Positions 8,686 through 16,496 of a DNA stretch of 64,000 bases are shown in pieces (position 1 is the stretch's first letter; each line of letters starts with the position of its first letter). A model generated the notes under the pieces. The model worked only from the letters and a program-made list of their open reading frames with translations. It ran no database searches and had not been told where the DNA came from. The translations under genes and the position numbers were made by a program. The DNA is from Uliginosibacterium aquaticum (GTDB lineage: Bacteria; Pseudomonadota; Gammaproteobacteria; Burkholderiales; Rhodocyclaceae). The stretch is taken from assembly GCF_012972705.2 (NCBI RefSeq), contig NZ_JABCSC020000003.1, positions 186,001 through 250,000 on the forward strand, in the 5' to 3' direction.

Positions 8686-10146
8686 ATGTCGCCCAAACTC
8701 ACACTCATCGCCTTGCTGGTCGCTGGCCTGTCGACCGGCTGCGCCGTCGGCCCCGACTACATTCGCCCTGACACAGCCTTGCCCGAACGCTTCCAGGGCC
8801 AGGCTGCGGTGGATCAGCGACTGGCAAAGTCCAGCGCCGAGCTCGCCACCTGGTGGGCAGGATTCGGCGATCCGCAGCTGACACGCTTCGTGACGCTCGC
8901 ACTGGAGCAGAACCTCGATCTTGCCCAGGCCTCGGCCCGCGTCACGCAAGCGCGGGCCGGGCTGGGCGCGGCCAATGCCGCCTTGCTGCCCTCCGGCACA
9001 GTGAGCGGTCAGGCGGCGAGGGCTTACCAGTCGGTCGAAACGCCGCTGGGGCAAGTCCTGAACTCGACGCCCGGCTTCGACCGTTACGGCAATGCCTATG
9101 AAGCGAATCTGGGCGCGAGCTGGGAGCTGGACGCCTTCGGCGGCTTGCGCCGGGGCCGCGAAGCCGCGCTGGCCGAGTACCGCGCCTCGGAAGCTGGCGC
9201 AGTCGCCACGCGGCTGGCCGTGGCGGCACAGACCGCCGACATCTACATCAGCATCCGTGGTCTGCAGGCTCGCCTGGATGTCGCGCGCCGCCAGGAACGC
9301 ACGCAGCAGGACCTGCTCGCCACCATCAAGCTGCTCTACGGCAAGGGCCTGGCGCCCGAGCTGCAGGTGCGCCAGGCCGAAGGCGCGCTGGCCCAGGTGC
9401 GGGCGTCGATCCCGGCGCTGGAGGCGGGTCTGGAGGTGGCCATGAACGCACTGGATGTGATGTTGGGCACGGCGCCCGGTACGCATCGCGCCGAGCTGAA
9501 CGACAGCGCCGACATCCCGGCCGCCCCGCAGATCACCGCCAGCGGGTCGCCGAGCGATCTGCTGCGGCGCCGGCCCGACCTGATCGTGGCCGAGCGCCGC
9601 CTGGCCGCCTCGAACGCACGCATCGGCGTCGCCATCGCCGAGTACTACCCCAAGCTCTCGCTGAGCGGGCTGGTCGGCAGCGCGACAACGGTAGCGAGCG
9701 GCAATCTGTTCACCACCGGCGCCAACCAGGCTTCAGGCATGTTGGGTCTGCGCTGGCGTCTGTTCGACTTCGGCCGCATCAACGCACAGATCGAGCAGGC
9801 CAAGGGGCAGGAAGCCGAGATGCTGGCAGCCTATCGGCTGGCCGTGCTGCGCGCAGCGGAAGACGTGGAAAACGCCTTGTCGACCCTGGTCAAGCGCGAA
9901 GCGCAGACGGCCGAACTGAGCCTGGGCGTGGATTCGCTCAGCCGCGCGCGCGGCGCCTCGTTTGCGGCCTACCAGAAGGGCGTCGTCAGCCTGATCGAAG
10001 TCCTGCTGGCTGATGAGAACCTGTTGCGGGTCACCGATGCGCGGGTGCAGGCGCAAACCGAATCGGCGCGTGCAGCAGTCGCTGCTTTCAGGGCCCTGGG
10101 TGGTGGGTGGCAGCCCCGCGGGTCAGACGCAGTGGCAAGCAAGTAG
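8686..10146 (+). CDS. RND efflux outer-membrane channel lipoprotein (OprM/NodT type)
   Basis: A 486-residue TolC-like outer-membrane factor. The signal peptide ends with lipobox STGC (Cys 19) and is followed by AVGPDYIRPD, a hallmark of the NodT/OprM family. Two structural repeats with long alpha-helical, Ala- and Gln-rich segments form the periplasmic tunnel; the second repeat carries LLRRRPDLIVAERRLAASNA and IGVAIAEYYPKLSLSG, both family signatures. It is divergent from tetR and completes the pump whose adaptor and permease are on the other strand. An AGAGAGA sequence precedes the ATG. Length is normal for the family. Confidence 0.93.
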   Translation: MSPKLTLIALLVAGLSTGCAVGPDYIRPDTALPERFQGQAAVDQRLAKSSAELATWWAGFGDPQLTRFVTLALEQNLDLAQASARVTQARAGLGAANAALLPSGTVSGQAARAYQSVETPLGQVLNSTPGFDRYGNAYEANLGASWELDAFGGLRRGREAALAEYRASEAGAVATRLAVAAQTADIYISIRGLQARLDVARRQERTQQDLLATIKLLYGKGLAPELQVRQAEGALAQVRASIPALEAGLEVAMNALDVMLGTAPGTHRAELNDSADIPAAPQITASGSPSDLLRRRPDLIVAERRLAASNARIGVAIAEYYPKLSLSGLVGSATTVASGNLFTTGANQASGMLGLRWRLFDFGRINAQIEQAKGQEAEMLAAYRLAVLRAAEDVENALSTLVKREAQTAELSLGVDSLSRARGASFAAYQKGVVSLIEVLLADENLLRVTDARVQAQTESARAAVAAFRALGGGWQPRGSDAVASK

Positions 10147-10237
10147 CAGATCGGAGGGAGAGCGCTGTCTGGTTACGATGTAGCAGCCATCGTTTGGGTT
10201 AGGCGAGGCGACCGGCAGCTATGGTCGAAAGCAGTCT

Positions 10238-10258
10238 TGTAGGTGCGCAATGCGCACC
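10238..10258 (+). repeat. REP-like palindromic element
   Basis: TGTAGGTGCG runs into a hairpin, GGTGCGC-AAT-GCGCACC (10242-10258). The same TGTAGGTGCG head followed by a hairpin occurs at 30141-30162, suggesting a dispersed extragenic palindrome. Confidence 0.4.
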
Positions 10259-10275
10259 CTGGCTCTAGCTCCCAC

Positions 10276-10291
10276 TTCACTCCCACTTCAC
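10276..10291 (+). promoter_or_regulatory. CreB-binding tag (cre/blr tag)
   Basis: TTCAC-TCCCAC-TTCAC is an exact match to the TTCAC-N6-TTCAC direct repeat known as the binding site of the response regulator CreB. It lies 69 bases upstream of the creD ATG, the best-known target of CreB. Confidence 0.8.
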
Positions 10292-10359
10292 ACAGCCCTC
10301 ATTTGCGCCTCAAAGTGACATCGCATCCTGACGGCATGTTCAACCGGAGGGAGATTCCG

Positions 10360-11706
10360 ATGCGCAGTTTCTTTTTCAAGATGCTGATGATCAGCGTGCT
10401 GGCGGTGGTGTTGTTTGTGGCGGGCACGATGGTGCGCGGCGTGGTGGCGGACCGGATGATGAACCGCGAGGTGGCGCGCCAGTCGATCAGCGAGGGGCTG
10501 GCCGAGCGGCAGATGCTGGCCGGGGTGGTGTTGCGGGTGAGCTATACCGAGCACTGGCAACAACCGGTGGCGGACAAGGACGGGCGGGTGCTGCGCCAGG
10601 AGCCGCGCAGCCAGAAACATGAGCAGCTGGTGCTGCCGGAGACCCTGAGGCTGAGCGGCAGCCTGATCAGCGATCCGCGCCAGCGCGGCATCTTCCATAT
10701 CAATGCCTATGTACTGAGCGGGCGCCTGGCCGGCACGCTGAAGCTGCCGGCTCTCGGCGAGCTGGCGCGGCATCAGCCGGATTCGAGCGTGGTGATCGAT
10801 TCGGCCGATGCGGTGCTGGCGGTGAGTGATCCGCGTGGCCTGCGCAAGGCCGAGCTGAAGGTGGCCGGGCAGGCGCTGGCACTGGAGCCGGGCACTGGCC
10901 TGAACGGCGCACGCGAGGGCGCCCATGCCGTGCTGAGCGAAGCAGCCGCACTCGCCGGCAAGACGCTCGCCTTCGAGCTGGCGCTGGATCTGGCCGGTAC
11001 CGACTCCTTCAGCATGGTGCCACTGGCACGCGACACCAGCGCCAGTCTGAATTCGCGCTGGCCGCATCCGTCCTTCGGCGGGCGTTTCCTGCCGGAGTCG
11101 CGCTCGGTGAGCGAGAACGGCTTCGAGGCGCAGTGGCATGTCAGCGCGCTGGCTTCTAATGCGCGCCAGAACTGGCCGGTGGGGGCAGAGGGGGGCGTGC
11201 GCTCGGCGGACGCTTTCTCGGTGAGCATGATCGATCCAGTGGATATCTATTCGATGTCCGACCGCGCCAGCAAGTACGCCGAACTTTTCATCGCCATCAC
11301 GCTGGGCGCCTTCCTGCTCTTCGAGTTGCTACGCCGCCTGCGTCTGCATCCGATGAACTACCTGCTGATCGCGGCGGCACTGCTGATCTTCTTCCTGATG
11401 CTCTTGTCGCTCTCGGAACGGATTGGTTTTGGCCTGGCCTACCTCTCGGCGGCGAGCGCCTGCGTGTTGCTGATCGGTTTCTACAGCGCGCATCTGTTGC
11501 GCAGCCTGTGGCTGGCGAGCGGCTTCACGCTAGGCTTGGGCGCCTTGTACGGGGCGCTTTACATGATCCTGCTCTCCGAGCAGAACGCGCTCCTGATGGG
11601 GAGCCTGCTGCTCTTCGCCTTGCTGGCCTGCGTGATGGTGGGAACCCGTAAGGTGGACTGGAACGCGCTGCTGGCGCCCAGCCCGGCGCCTGAGCTGATG
11701 GATTGA
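10360..11706 (+). CDS. creD: Inner-membrane protein CreD
   Basis: A 448-residue inner-membrane protein of the CreD family, the main output of the CreBC two-component system, linked in other bacteria to envelope integrity and beta-lactam or colicin responses; its biochemical role is unknown. One N-terminal span (residues about 4-24) is followed by a large periplasmic domain, then from about residue 304 (KYAELFIAITLGAFLLFELL) a bundle of five or six spans ending in VGTRKVDWNAL. The domain begins the family segment VDIYSMSDRASKYAELF. The frame opens at 10243 but ATG at 10360 has a good GGAGGG ribosome site (10346-10351) and a proper signal anchor. A perfect CreB tag lies upstream. Confidence 0.93.
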   Translation: MRSFFFKMLMISVLAVVLFVAGTMVRGVVADRMMNREVARQSISEGLAERQMLAGVVLRVSYTEHWQQPVADKDGRVLRQEPRSQKHEQLVLPETLRLSGSLISDPRQRGIFHINAYVLSGRLAGTLKLPALGELARHQPDSSVVIDSADAVLAVSDPRGLRKAELKVAGQALALEPGTGLNGAREGAHAVLSEAAALAGKTLAFELALDLAGTDSFSMVPLARDTSASLNSRWPHPSFGGRFLPESRSVSENGFEAQWHVSALASNARQNWPVGAEGGVRSADAFSVSMIDPVDIYSMSDRASKYAELFIAITLGAFLLFELLRRLRLHPMNYLLIAAALLIFFLMLLSLSERIGFGLAYLSAASACVLLIGFYSAHLLRSLWLASGFTLGLGALYGALYMILLSEQNALLMGSLLLFALLACVMVGTRKVDWNALLAPSPAPELMD

Positions 11707-11720
11707 ATTTCGGCGCGTTG

Positions 11721-11756
11721 AAAACCCGGTGCCCGCTCACGCGGCTCCGGGTTTTT
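11721..11756 (+). terminator. Rho-independent terminator after creD
   Basis: AAAACCCGG (11721-11729) pairs with CCGGGTTTT (11747-11755) and is followed by T; it begins 14 bases after the creD stop. Confidence 0.8.
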
Positions 11757-12025
11757 GCATTGTGCCGCCTACCTCTTTTGACCGCCTGAGCGCCGCTCAT
11801 TCGGCGGAAACGGCCATTCATTCCAGGAGGATGACTTTCAGCGGCGACTAGCGGCAAATGCCGGATCAATCGCACCCGGATCAATGAAAATCCATGCAAA
11901 TCAATTCAAGAACTGCTCAAGCGCGGGCGGCTTTTTCCGGCGCTTGTGCCTGAATTTTCAAGCTTTGCTGCACGCGCAACGTGAGCTGCGCTTCGCACAC
12001 AACAATTCATTCAGGGAGATTGAAC
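11757..12025 (+). other. Intergenic leader region before the astacin gene
   Basis: About 270 bases with no credible gene. An AGGAGGATG at 11827-11835 starts a frame of only six codons and is not counted. Ribosome site AGGGAG (12013-12018) serves the protease gene. No convincing promoter hexamers were identified. Confidence 0.5.
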
Positions 12026-13489
12026 ATGCATATTTCATCCAGACTCGGTGTGCTGCTGGGCCTGCTCATGCTGTGTGGCACGGTGGCCGCACAGCATCCG
12101 ATGGTGGCGGCGCGCAAGGAGCTGTTTGCCGCCAGGCAGGCGGAAGCACGCCATGGCCAGATCAGGGAGGCGCGCATCCAGGGGCGCAGCGAGAAGCTCC
12201 GGTATCAGGTGATCGATGGCGCGGCCATGCTGGGTGGGGACATGATGCTGGGCGATGCGGAATTCGTTCGCCAGCACGGCATGCCGGATTTCCGCCATCT
12301 GCTCAATCACCGCTCGCGCGAGGCGCTCAAGGCGCGTGAAGCCCAGATTGCCGCCAGCAATGTTTCGCTTGCCGCGCCCACCGGCTCGGCTTCGAATGGC
12401 GTGACCCGTGCAGTCAGCCGCTGGCCGAACAATGTTCTGTACTACGTCATCGATGCTTCGATGAATGCCAAGGGCCGTCAGGCCATCACGGATGGTCTGG
12501 CCATGATCAGCGGGCGCAGCGCAATCCGTTTTGTGCCCCGGACGGCGGAGAGCAACTATGTGAACTTCACCGCCGGCAGTGGCTGCTGGTCTTATGTGGG
12601 CATGATCGGCGGGAAGCAGGATATTTCGCTGGGTTCGGGCTGCGAGTATTCATTCGTCGTTGCCCACGAAGTCATGCACGCTTTGGGTTGGCAGCATGAG
12701 CATCAGCGCTCGGACCGGGATCAGCACCTCACCATCAACGTCGCCAACATCAGCAGCGGCATGGAGTACAACTTCGACAAGTTGCCCGCCACCAGCGCCG
12801 ATGCCTTCGGGGCCTATGATTTCGCCTCGATCATGCATTACGACGCCTATGCTTTCTCAAGCAACGGCCAGCCCACCATGGTGCCGGTCTCCAGCAGCGT
12901 TGGCCTGAATTCCTTTGGCAATTCGACCAATCTGAGTACGGGCGACATCGCTGCGCTGAACCACTACTATCCGGGCAGCAGTTCTTCCAGCAGCTCTTCA
13001 AGCAGTGTCTCGTCGAGCGCTGCTTCGTCCCGTGCCGCGTCCTCATCGTCGCGCGCCTCATCTGCGGCGGCGGCCTCTTCGGCAGCGAGCAGTCGTGCGT
13101 CGAGTGCGAGCAGCGCTTCGAGCGTGTCTTCCAGCCGTGCCAGCAGTTCGTCGCGTAGTGCTTCTAGCGCGTCGAGCACAGCCAGCCAGGCCTTCGTGAT
13201 TACCCCGGCCAATTCTGCGCTGACCGTGAATCTGGGCCAGACCGGTGCCTTTGCCTTTACCCTGGCAGGCACGCCGGCCGAGCTCAGCGGCAGCATCCGC
13301 TATGCGGCCAGCATCAGCAATACGACGGTGGTGGGCATTAGTGGCCTGCGCCTCGCCAACGGCAGCAGCGCCAGCAACAAGTGGCTGACGGTGACGCCGG
13401 TGCGCCGTGGCACCTCGACCATCCGCCTCTACGCGACAGCTGCCAGCGGACGGATGAGCAGTTTTGCCGTGACGCTCACGGTGCGCTGA
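12026..13489 (+). CDS. Secreted astacin-like metalloprotease (M12A)
   Basis: A 487-residue exported zinc endopeptidase. A signal peptide (about residues 1-21, ending VAAQ) is followed by a pro-region of about 100 residues. The catalytic domain contains the astacin zinc site HEVMHALGWQHEHQR from His214, with Glu215 as base and ligands His218 and His224, and the Met-turn SIMHYDAYAFS. A very Ser-rich linker of about 70 residues (about 317-388) joins a C-terminal beta-sandwich-like domain (about 390-487). Such polyserine linkers are common in enzymes of polysaccharide-degrading Gram-negatives. The frame opens at 11981, but ATG at 12026 has AGGGAG upstream and begins the signal peptide. It stands alone; no inhibitor gene is evident. 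Confidence 0.92.
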   Translation: MHISSRLGVLLGLLMLCGTVAAQHPMVAARKELFAARQAEARHGQIREARIQGRSEKLRYQVIDGAAMLGGDMMLGDAEFVRQHGMPDFRHLLNHRSREALKAREAQIAASNVSLAAPTGSASNGVTRAVSRWPNNVLYYVIDASMNAKGRQAITDGLAMISGRSAIRFVPRTAESNYVNFTAGSGCWSYVGMIGGKQDISLGSGCEYSFVVAHEVMHALGWQHEHQRSDRDQHLTINVANISSGMEYNFDKLPATSADAFGAYDFASIMHYDAYAFSSNGQPTMVPVSSSVGLNSFGNSTNLSTGDIAALNHYYPGSSSSSSSSSSVSSSAASSRAASSSSRASSAAAASSAASSRASSASSASSVSSSRASSSSRSASSASSTASQAFVITPANSALTVNLGQTGAFAFTLAGTPAELSGSIRYAASISNTTVVGISGLRLANGSSASNKWLTVTPVRRGTSTIRLYATAASGRMSSFAVTLTVR

Positions 13490-13497
13490 ACGCCGTA

Positions 13498-13525
13498 TGC
13501 GGCCGGGCGCTTGAGCCTGGCCGCA
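13498..13525 (+). terminator. Strong hairpin after the protease gene, possible terminator
   Basis: An 11-bp stem with one G-T pair, TGCGGCCGGGC (13498-13508) with GCCTGGCCGCA (13515-13525). No T tract follows, so intrinsic termination is uncertain. Confidence 0.4.
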
Positions 13526-13580
13526 ATTACGGCAACACTGCTGTCCCGGCTCTTGAATGAAGAATGGATTGAATGCACCC

Positions 13581-14060
13581 ATGCTCAGCTTTCTACGCAG
13601 AGTCCTTCTCCCGGTGGTGTGCCTGAGCATGTCAGCCTGTCTCAATGCCGCGCCGGATGCTTTGCCCTGGCTGCAGGGCGAGGCCCGCATCGCTGCTGCA
13701 CTGGCTGATTTTCCGGTCAGTGAGCTGGAGCTGAGCCTTTACCGCATCGGTCCGCCGGATCGGGCCGCTGAGCTCATCGAGCGCCGCAGCTTGCCGCTCC
13801 CGGCCCATGTTCGGGGCGCAGAAGCCCGTCTGCCTTTCAGCCTTGGCCAGGCTCGCCAGTACCTGGCCGGCGAGCGCTACTACTTCACGGCCTACATCCT
13901 TCATCAGGGTCAGCGCAGCCATGCCGGCCGTTGTGGGGCAGAGGCCGCACCGATCTGCCCGGTCGGTGAGCCAGTCACGATGCAGGCGCTGCAGATCGAG
14001 TTCGACGCTTTGCCTGCCACCCGTTACGAAGCCGCGCCTCAGCCTTCACGCTGGCGCTGA
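13581..14060 (+). CDS. Small lipoprotein, YbaY/YscW-like
   Basis: From ATG 13581 the product is 159 residues with a lipoprotein signal peptide ending MSAC (Cys 20); an alternative ATG at 13557 adds eight residues. The body has one beta-rich domain with segments such as LELSLYRIGPPDRAAELIE and LPFSLGQA, resembling the YscW/YbaY type of periplasmic lipoprotein (an outer-membrane secretin or pilot-associated fold). Two Cys residues in the C-terminal half (GRCGAEAAPICPVG) could form a disulfide. Neither start has a strong ribosome site. The gene sits alone between the protease and the convergent solute-binding-like gene. Function unknown; the family guess is by eye. Confidence 0.6.
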   Translation: MLSFLRRVLLPVVCLSMSACLNAAPDALPWLQGEARIAAALADFPVSELELSLYRIGPPDRAAELIERRSLPLPAHVRGAEARLPFSLGQARQYLAGERYYFTAYILHQGQRSHAGRCGAEAAPICPVGEPVTMQALQIEFDALPATRYEAAPQPSRWR

Positions 14061-14086
14061 GCGGCTCGACCGCCAAGACACCGGGT

Positions 14087-14953
14087 TCAGCGTTTGCGCC
14101 TGGGATCAAGCTCGCGCAGATAGGCCTCGGTGCGTTTGCGGCCTTCGGCATCCTGGCGCAGGAAGGCGCTGCGGCGAAAATCCGGATCGTTCCAGTACTG
14201 GCGTTGCAGGGCGTTGATGCGGGTGATCATCCGGCGGCCCCAGTCGGTTTGCGGAGCGACAAAGTAGGCCGGTATCAGGCGGGGCATGCCAGCGATAGGC
14301 AGTGTGACCAGCGGTTCGGCCGGGTTGGGGTAATGCTGGCGGTAGATGCGCAGTTCGCTGCCAAAGGCGATGGCCATGTCCAGCCGGCCCAGTTGCATCA
14401 TGCGGATCAGTCCTTCGCCCACGTCGTCGGCTGCGGGGCGGCTGATGATGGCGGGGTGATTGCGCAGGGCGCCGAGTTGCTCGTCGATGGCCTGGCCGTA
14501 GGAGCGACCGCTGCTGATGCCGAGGGTCAGGCCACTGGCGCTCACGGCCTGACTCAGTTTCACTTCACCTGCGGCGTTGAGCCAGGGCTTGAGGCTGGCG
14601 AGCCGGCTGCTCGGCAGGATCAGCTGCGGCGGGGTGCTGGCATAGAAGGGTTCGGCGAAGAGCATGTAGCTTTCGCGTTCGGCGTTGCGCTGCAAACCAC
14701 CGCAGATGAGTGGGTTGCCGGCCTTGATGTCGGCCTGGGCGCGGGCAATGTTGGAGTATTGCCACTTATGCTCGAACTCCGGCATCTTGCTCATCAGGAA
14801 GGCGGCATGCCCGTCCACGATGCCGCTGCCGGCTTCCGGGCCGCTGGCGATATACATCGGCGGCAGATCGAACTGGCACCAGCTCACGCTTTCGGCCGCA
14901 GCAAGGGGCAGGCTTACAAGGCTTAGCAGGAGGGCGTGGCAGATCCGGTGCAT
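14087..14953 (-). CDS. Periplasmic solute-binding-like protein (TIGR02285 type)
   Basis: A 288-residue exported protein with a cleavable signal peptide ending LPLAAAES. It has the overall pattern of the type 3 periplasmic binding fold (WCQFDLPPMYI near the start, LICGGLQRNAERESYMLFAEPFYAS in the first lobe, LGISSGRSYGQAID at the hinge). No ABC transporter genes are adjacent, so it is probably one of the orphan members seen in Proteobacteria (TIGR02285 proteins) rather than a transport receptor; a sensory or enzyme-accessory role is possible. It is convergent with the small lipoprotein gene and its start faces the end of the pectate lyase gene, 73 bases away on the same strand. Confidence 0.7.
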   Translation of the reverse strand: MHRICHALLLSLVSLPLAAAESVSWCQFDLPPMYIASGPEAGSGIVDGHAAFLMSKMPEFEHKWQYSNIARAQADIKAGNPLICGGLQRNAERESYMLFAEPFYASTPPQLILPSSRLASLKPWLNAAGEVKLSQAVSASGLTLGISSGRSYGQAIDEQLGALRNHPAIISRPAADDVGEGLIRMMQLGRLDMAIAFGSELRIYRQHYPNPAEPLVTLPIAGMPRLIPAYFVAPQTDWGRRMITRINALQRQYWNDPDFRRSAFLRQDAEGRKRTEAYLRELDPRRKR

Positions 14954-15026
14954 CAGAACTTACCGGCTGGACAGCCGCTTTCTTGAGCCGTCGCCCCGCC
15001 TCCGTCGTCACTTCAGCGGGTCGGCA

Positions 15027-16343
15027 TCAGCGCGCAGCCAGCTCGCTTAGGTAGACCTCCAGCCAAGTGTAGCCACTGGCGTGCGGGGCGGCACCGTCCT
15101 TCGGATTCTGCGGGTCAAGGCCATGAGCGCTTTCCCATTCATCCGGCAGACCGTCCTCGTCACTGTCCAGCGGGGCCGGGCCACCCGCCAAGGCTGGCCA
15201 GCCACCGACATCTTCCTGATCATTGATGAGGCGTCCGGTGCCGCTGCGTACCTGTTGTACGACACGCTGGTCCACACCATCGCGGGCGAGGCTGGCGCCG
15301 GCCTTGGAAAGGACCAGGGCATAGGCCTCGGAGGCGCTCTGGGTGGTGAGCGGAGGCGCGGCGAAGGCGTCCTTGCTGAGGGTGTGGCGGTTGACGGCTT
15401 CGCCGGTGGATAAGCCGAAGAAGCGCCCGCCTTCGGGGCCGGAGAGTTCGGGGTGGCCCTCGAAGAGGTTGTCGGCGACGTGGAAGCGGGTCTTCGGGCC
15501 GACGCCGTCGGTGAAGGTCACGGCCTGCAGCAGCTTGGTGTTCGGCCCCGGCTTGAGGTAGTTGGCCACGTAGTTGACGCGGATGTCGCCATCGACCATT
15601 CCGCTGGCGTAGTCACCCCAGTCGTAGATCACGTTGTTGCGGAAGTCGAAGGTCGGGGTGGGGTTGAACATTCCGCCGTAGTTGTCGCCAAAGCGCGGGT
15701 TGCGGCCACGGTGGTGGGCCCACAGATTGTGGTGCAGGCTCACACCGCCGGTAGCGCGCAGCAGGCTGCCGTAGCCGTGGGCACCTTTCTTGTGGTGACT
15801 GTAATTGAGGCTCTCGCTGATGATGCTCCACTGGATCGTGATGTCGCGGATCGGGCCGGAGGGCGAGAGGGTTTCGTCGATCGACCAGCTTGCCGAGAGG
15901 TGATCGAGGATGATGTCGTGGCCGTCGGTGATCGATACCGCGTCATGTTCACCGCGCGCGGTGGAGCCCATGCGCACCCGCAGGTAGCGCACGATGATGT
16001 TGCTGCCGCTGATGATCAGCGGCGCGCCGCGCAGGGTGATGCCATCGCCCGGGGCTGTCTGGCCGGCGATGGTGACGTTGCTGCCATCGATCTTGAGCGG
16101 CGACTCCAGCTGGATCTCGCCCCCCACCTTGAACACGATGGTGCGCGCGCCCCAGCCGAGCAGCGCCCAGCGCAGGCTGCCGCTGCCCGAGTCCTTGAGG
16201 TTGGTGACGTAGATCACCTTGCCGCCGCGCCCGCCCGAGGCGTTGGCGCCAAAGCCTTCGGCGCCGGGAAAGGCTGGTAGGGCCTGGGCGGCGGGGATCA
16301 GGATGGCGGCAAGAAGTACGGCAACAATCGGCTTGAGCAACAT
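15027..16343 (-). CDS. Secreted pectate lyase, PL1-like parallel beta-helix
   Basis: A 438-residue exported enzyme with a signal peptide of about 21 residues (cleavage after AAQA). The start of the mature protein, LPAFPGAEGFGANASGGRGG, and the later KDSGSGSLRWAL and VTIAGQTAPGDGITLRG are typical of bacterial PL1 pectate lyases, with right-handed beta-helix repeats and the conserved HHNLWAHHRGRNPRFG region containing a basic catalytic Arg candidate. Near the C-terminus (from residue 393) a DSDEDGLPDEWE stretch resembles calcium-binding thrombospondin type-3 repeats. It cleaves de-esterified polygalacturonate by beta-elimination. It lies divergently from the MATE gene and near an arabinanase, indicating pectin use. 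Confidence 0.88.
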   Translation of the reverse strand: MLLKPIVAVLLAAILIPAAQALPAFPGAEGFGANASGGRGGKVIYVTNLKDSGSGSLRWALLGWGARTIVFKVGGEIQLESPLKIDGSNVTIAGQTAPGDGITLRGAPLIISGSNIIVRYLRVRMGSTARGEHDAVSITDGHDIILDHLSASWSIDETLSPSGPIRDITIQWSIISESLNYSHHKKGAHGYGSLLRATGGVSLHHNLWAHHRGRNPRFGDNYGGMFNPTPTFDFRNNVIYDWGDYASGMVDGDIRVNYVANYLKPGPNTKLLQAVTFTDGVGPKTRFHVADNLFEGHPELSGPEGGRFFGLSTGEAVNRHTLSKDAFAAPPLTTQSASEAYALVLSKAGASLARDGVDQRVVQQVRSGTGRLINDQEDVGGWPALAGGPAPLDSDEDGLPDEWESAHGLDPQNPKDGAAPHASGYTWLEVYLSELAAR

Positions 16344-16496
16344 GATGTAACCGGGAACAGAATGGAAAGCGCCATTGGAACAGGAATGGCAGGGCGAGGC
16401 GAGGGCGTTTTTCCGCGCATTTGTCTGACATCAGGCAGCACCCGTCAGGCTGCTTTGCGCTAAGGTCTGGGCTTTCGTTTTTGGGGTGGCGCGGGC

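Noticed and set aside
8599-9486. Upstream extension of the tetR frame to 9486
   Set aside because: Antisense to the outer-membrane channel gene; no family match before the HTH start at 8598.
12975-13190. Repetitive-looking AGC/TCG-rich DNA that might be taken for a tandem repeat or CRISPR array
   Set aside because: It is the in-frame Ser/Ala linker of the astacin gene; no regular repeat-spacer pattern.
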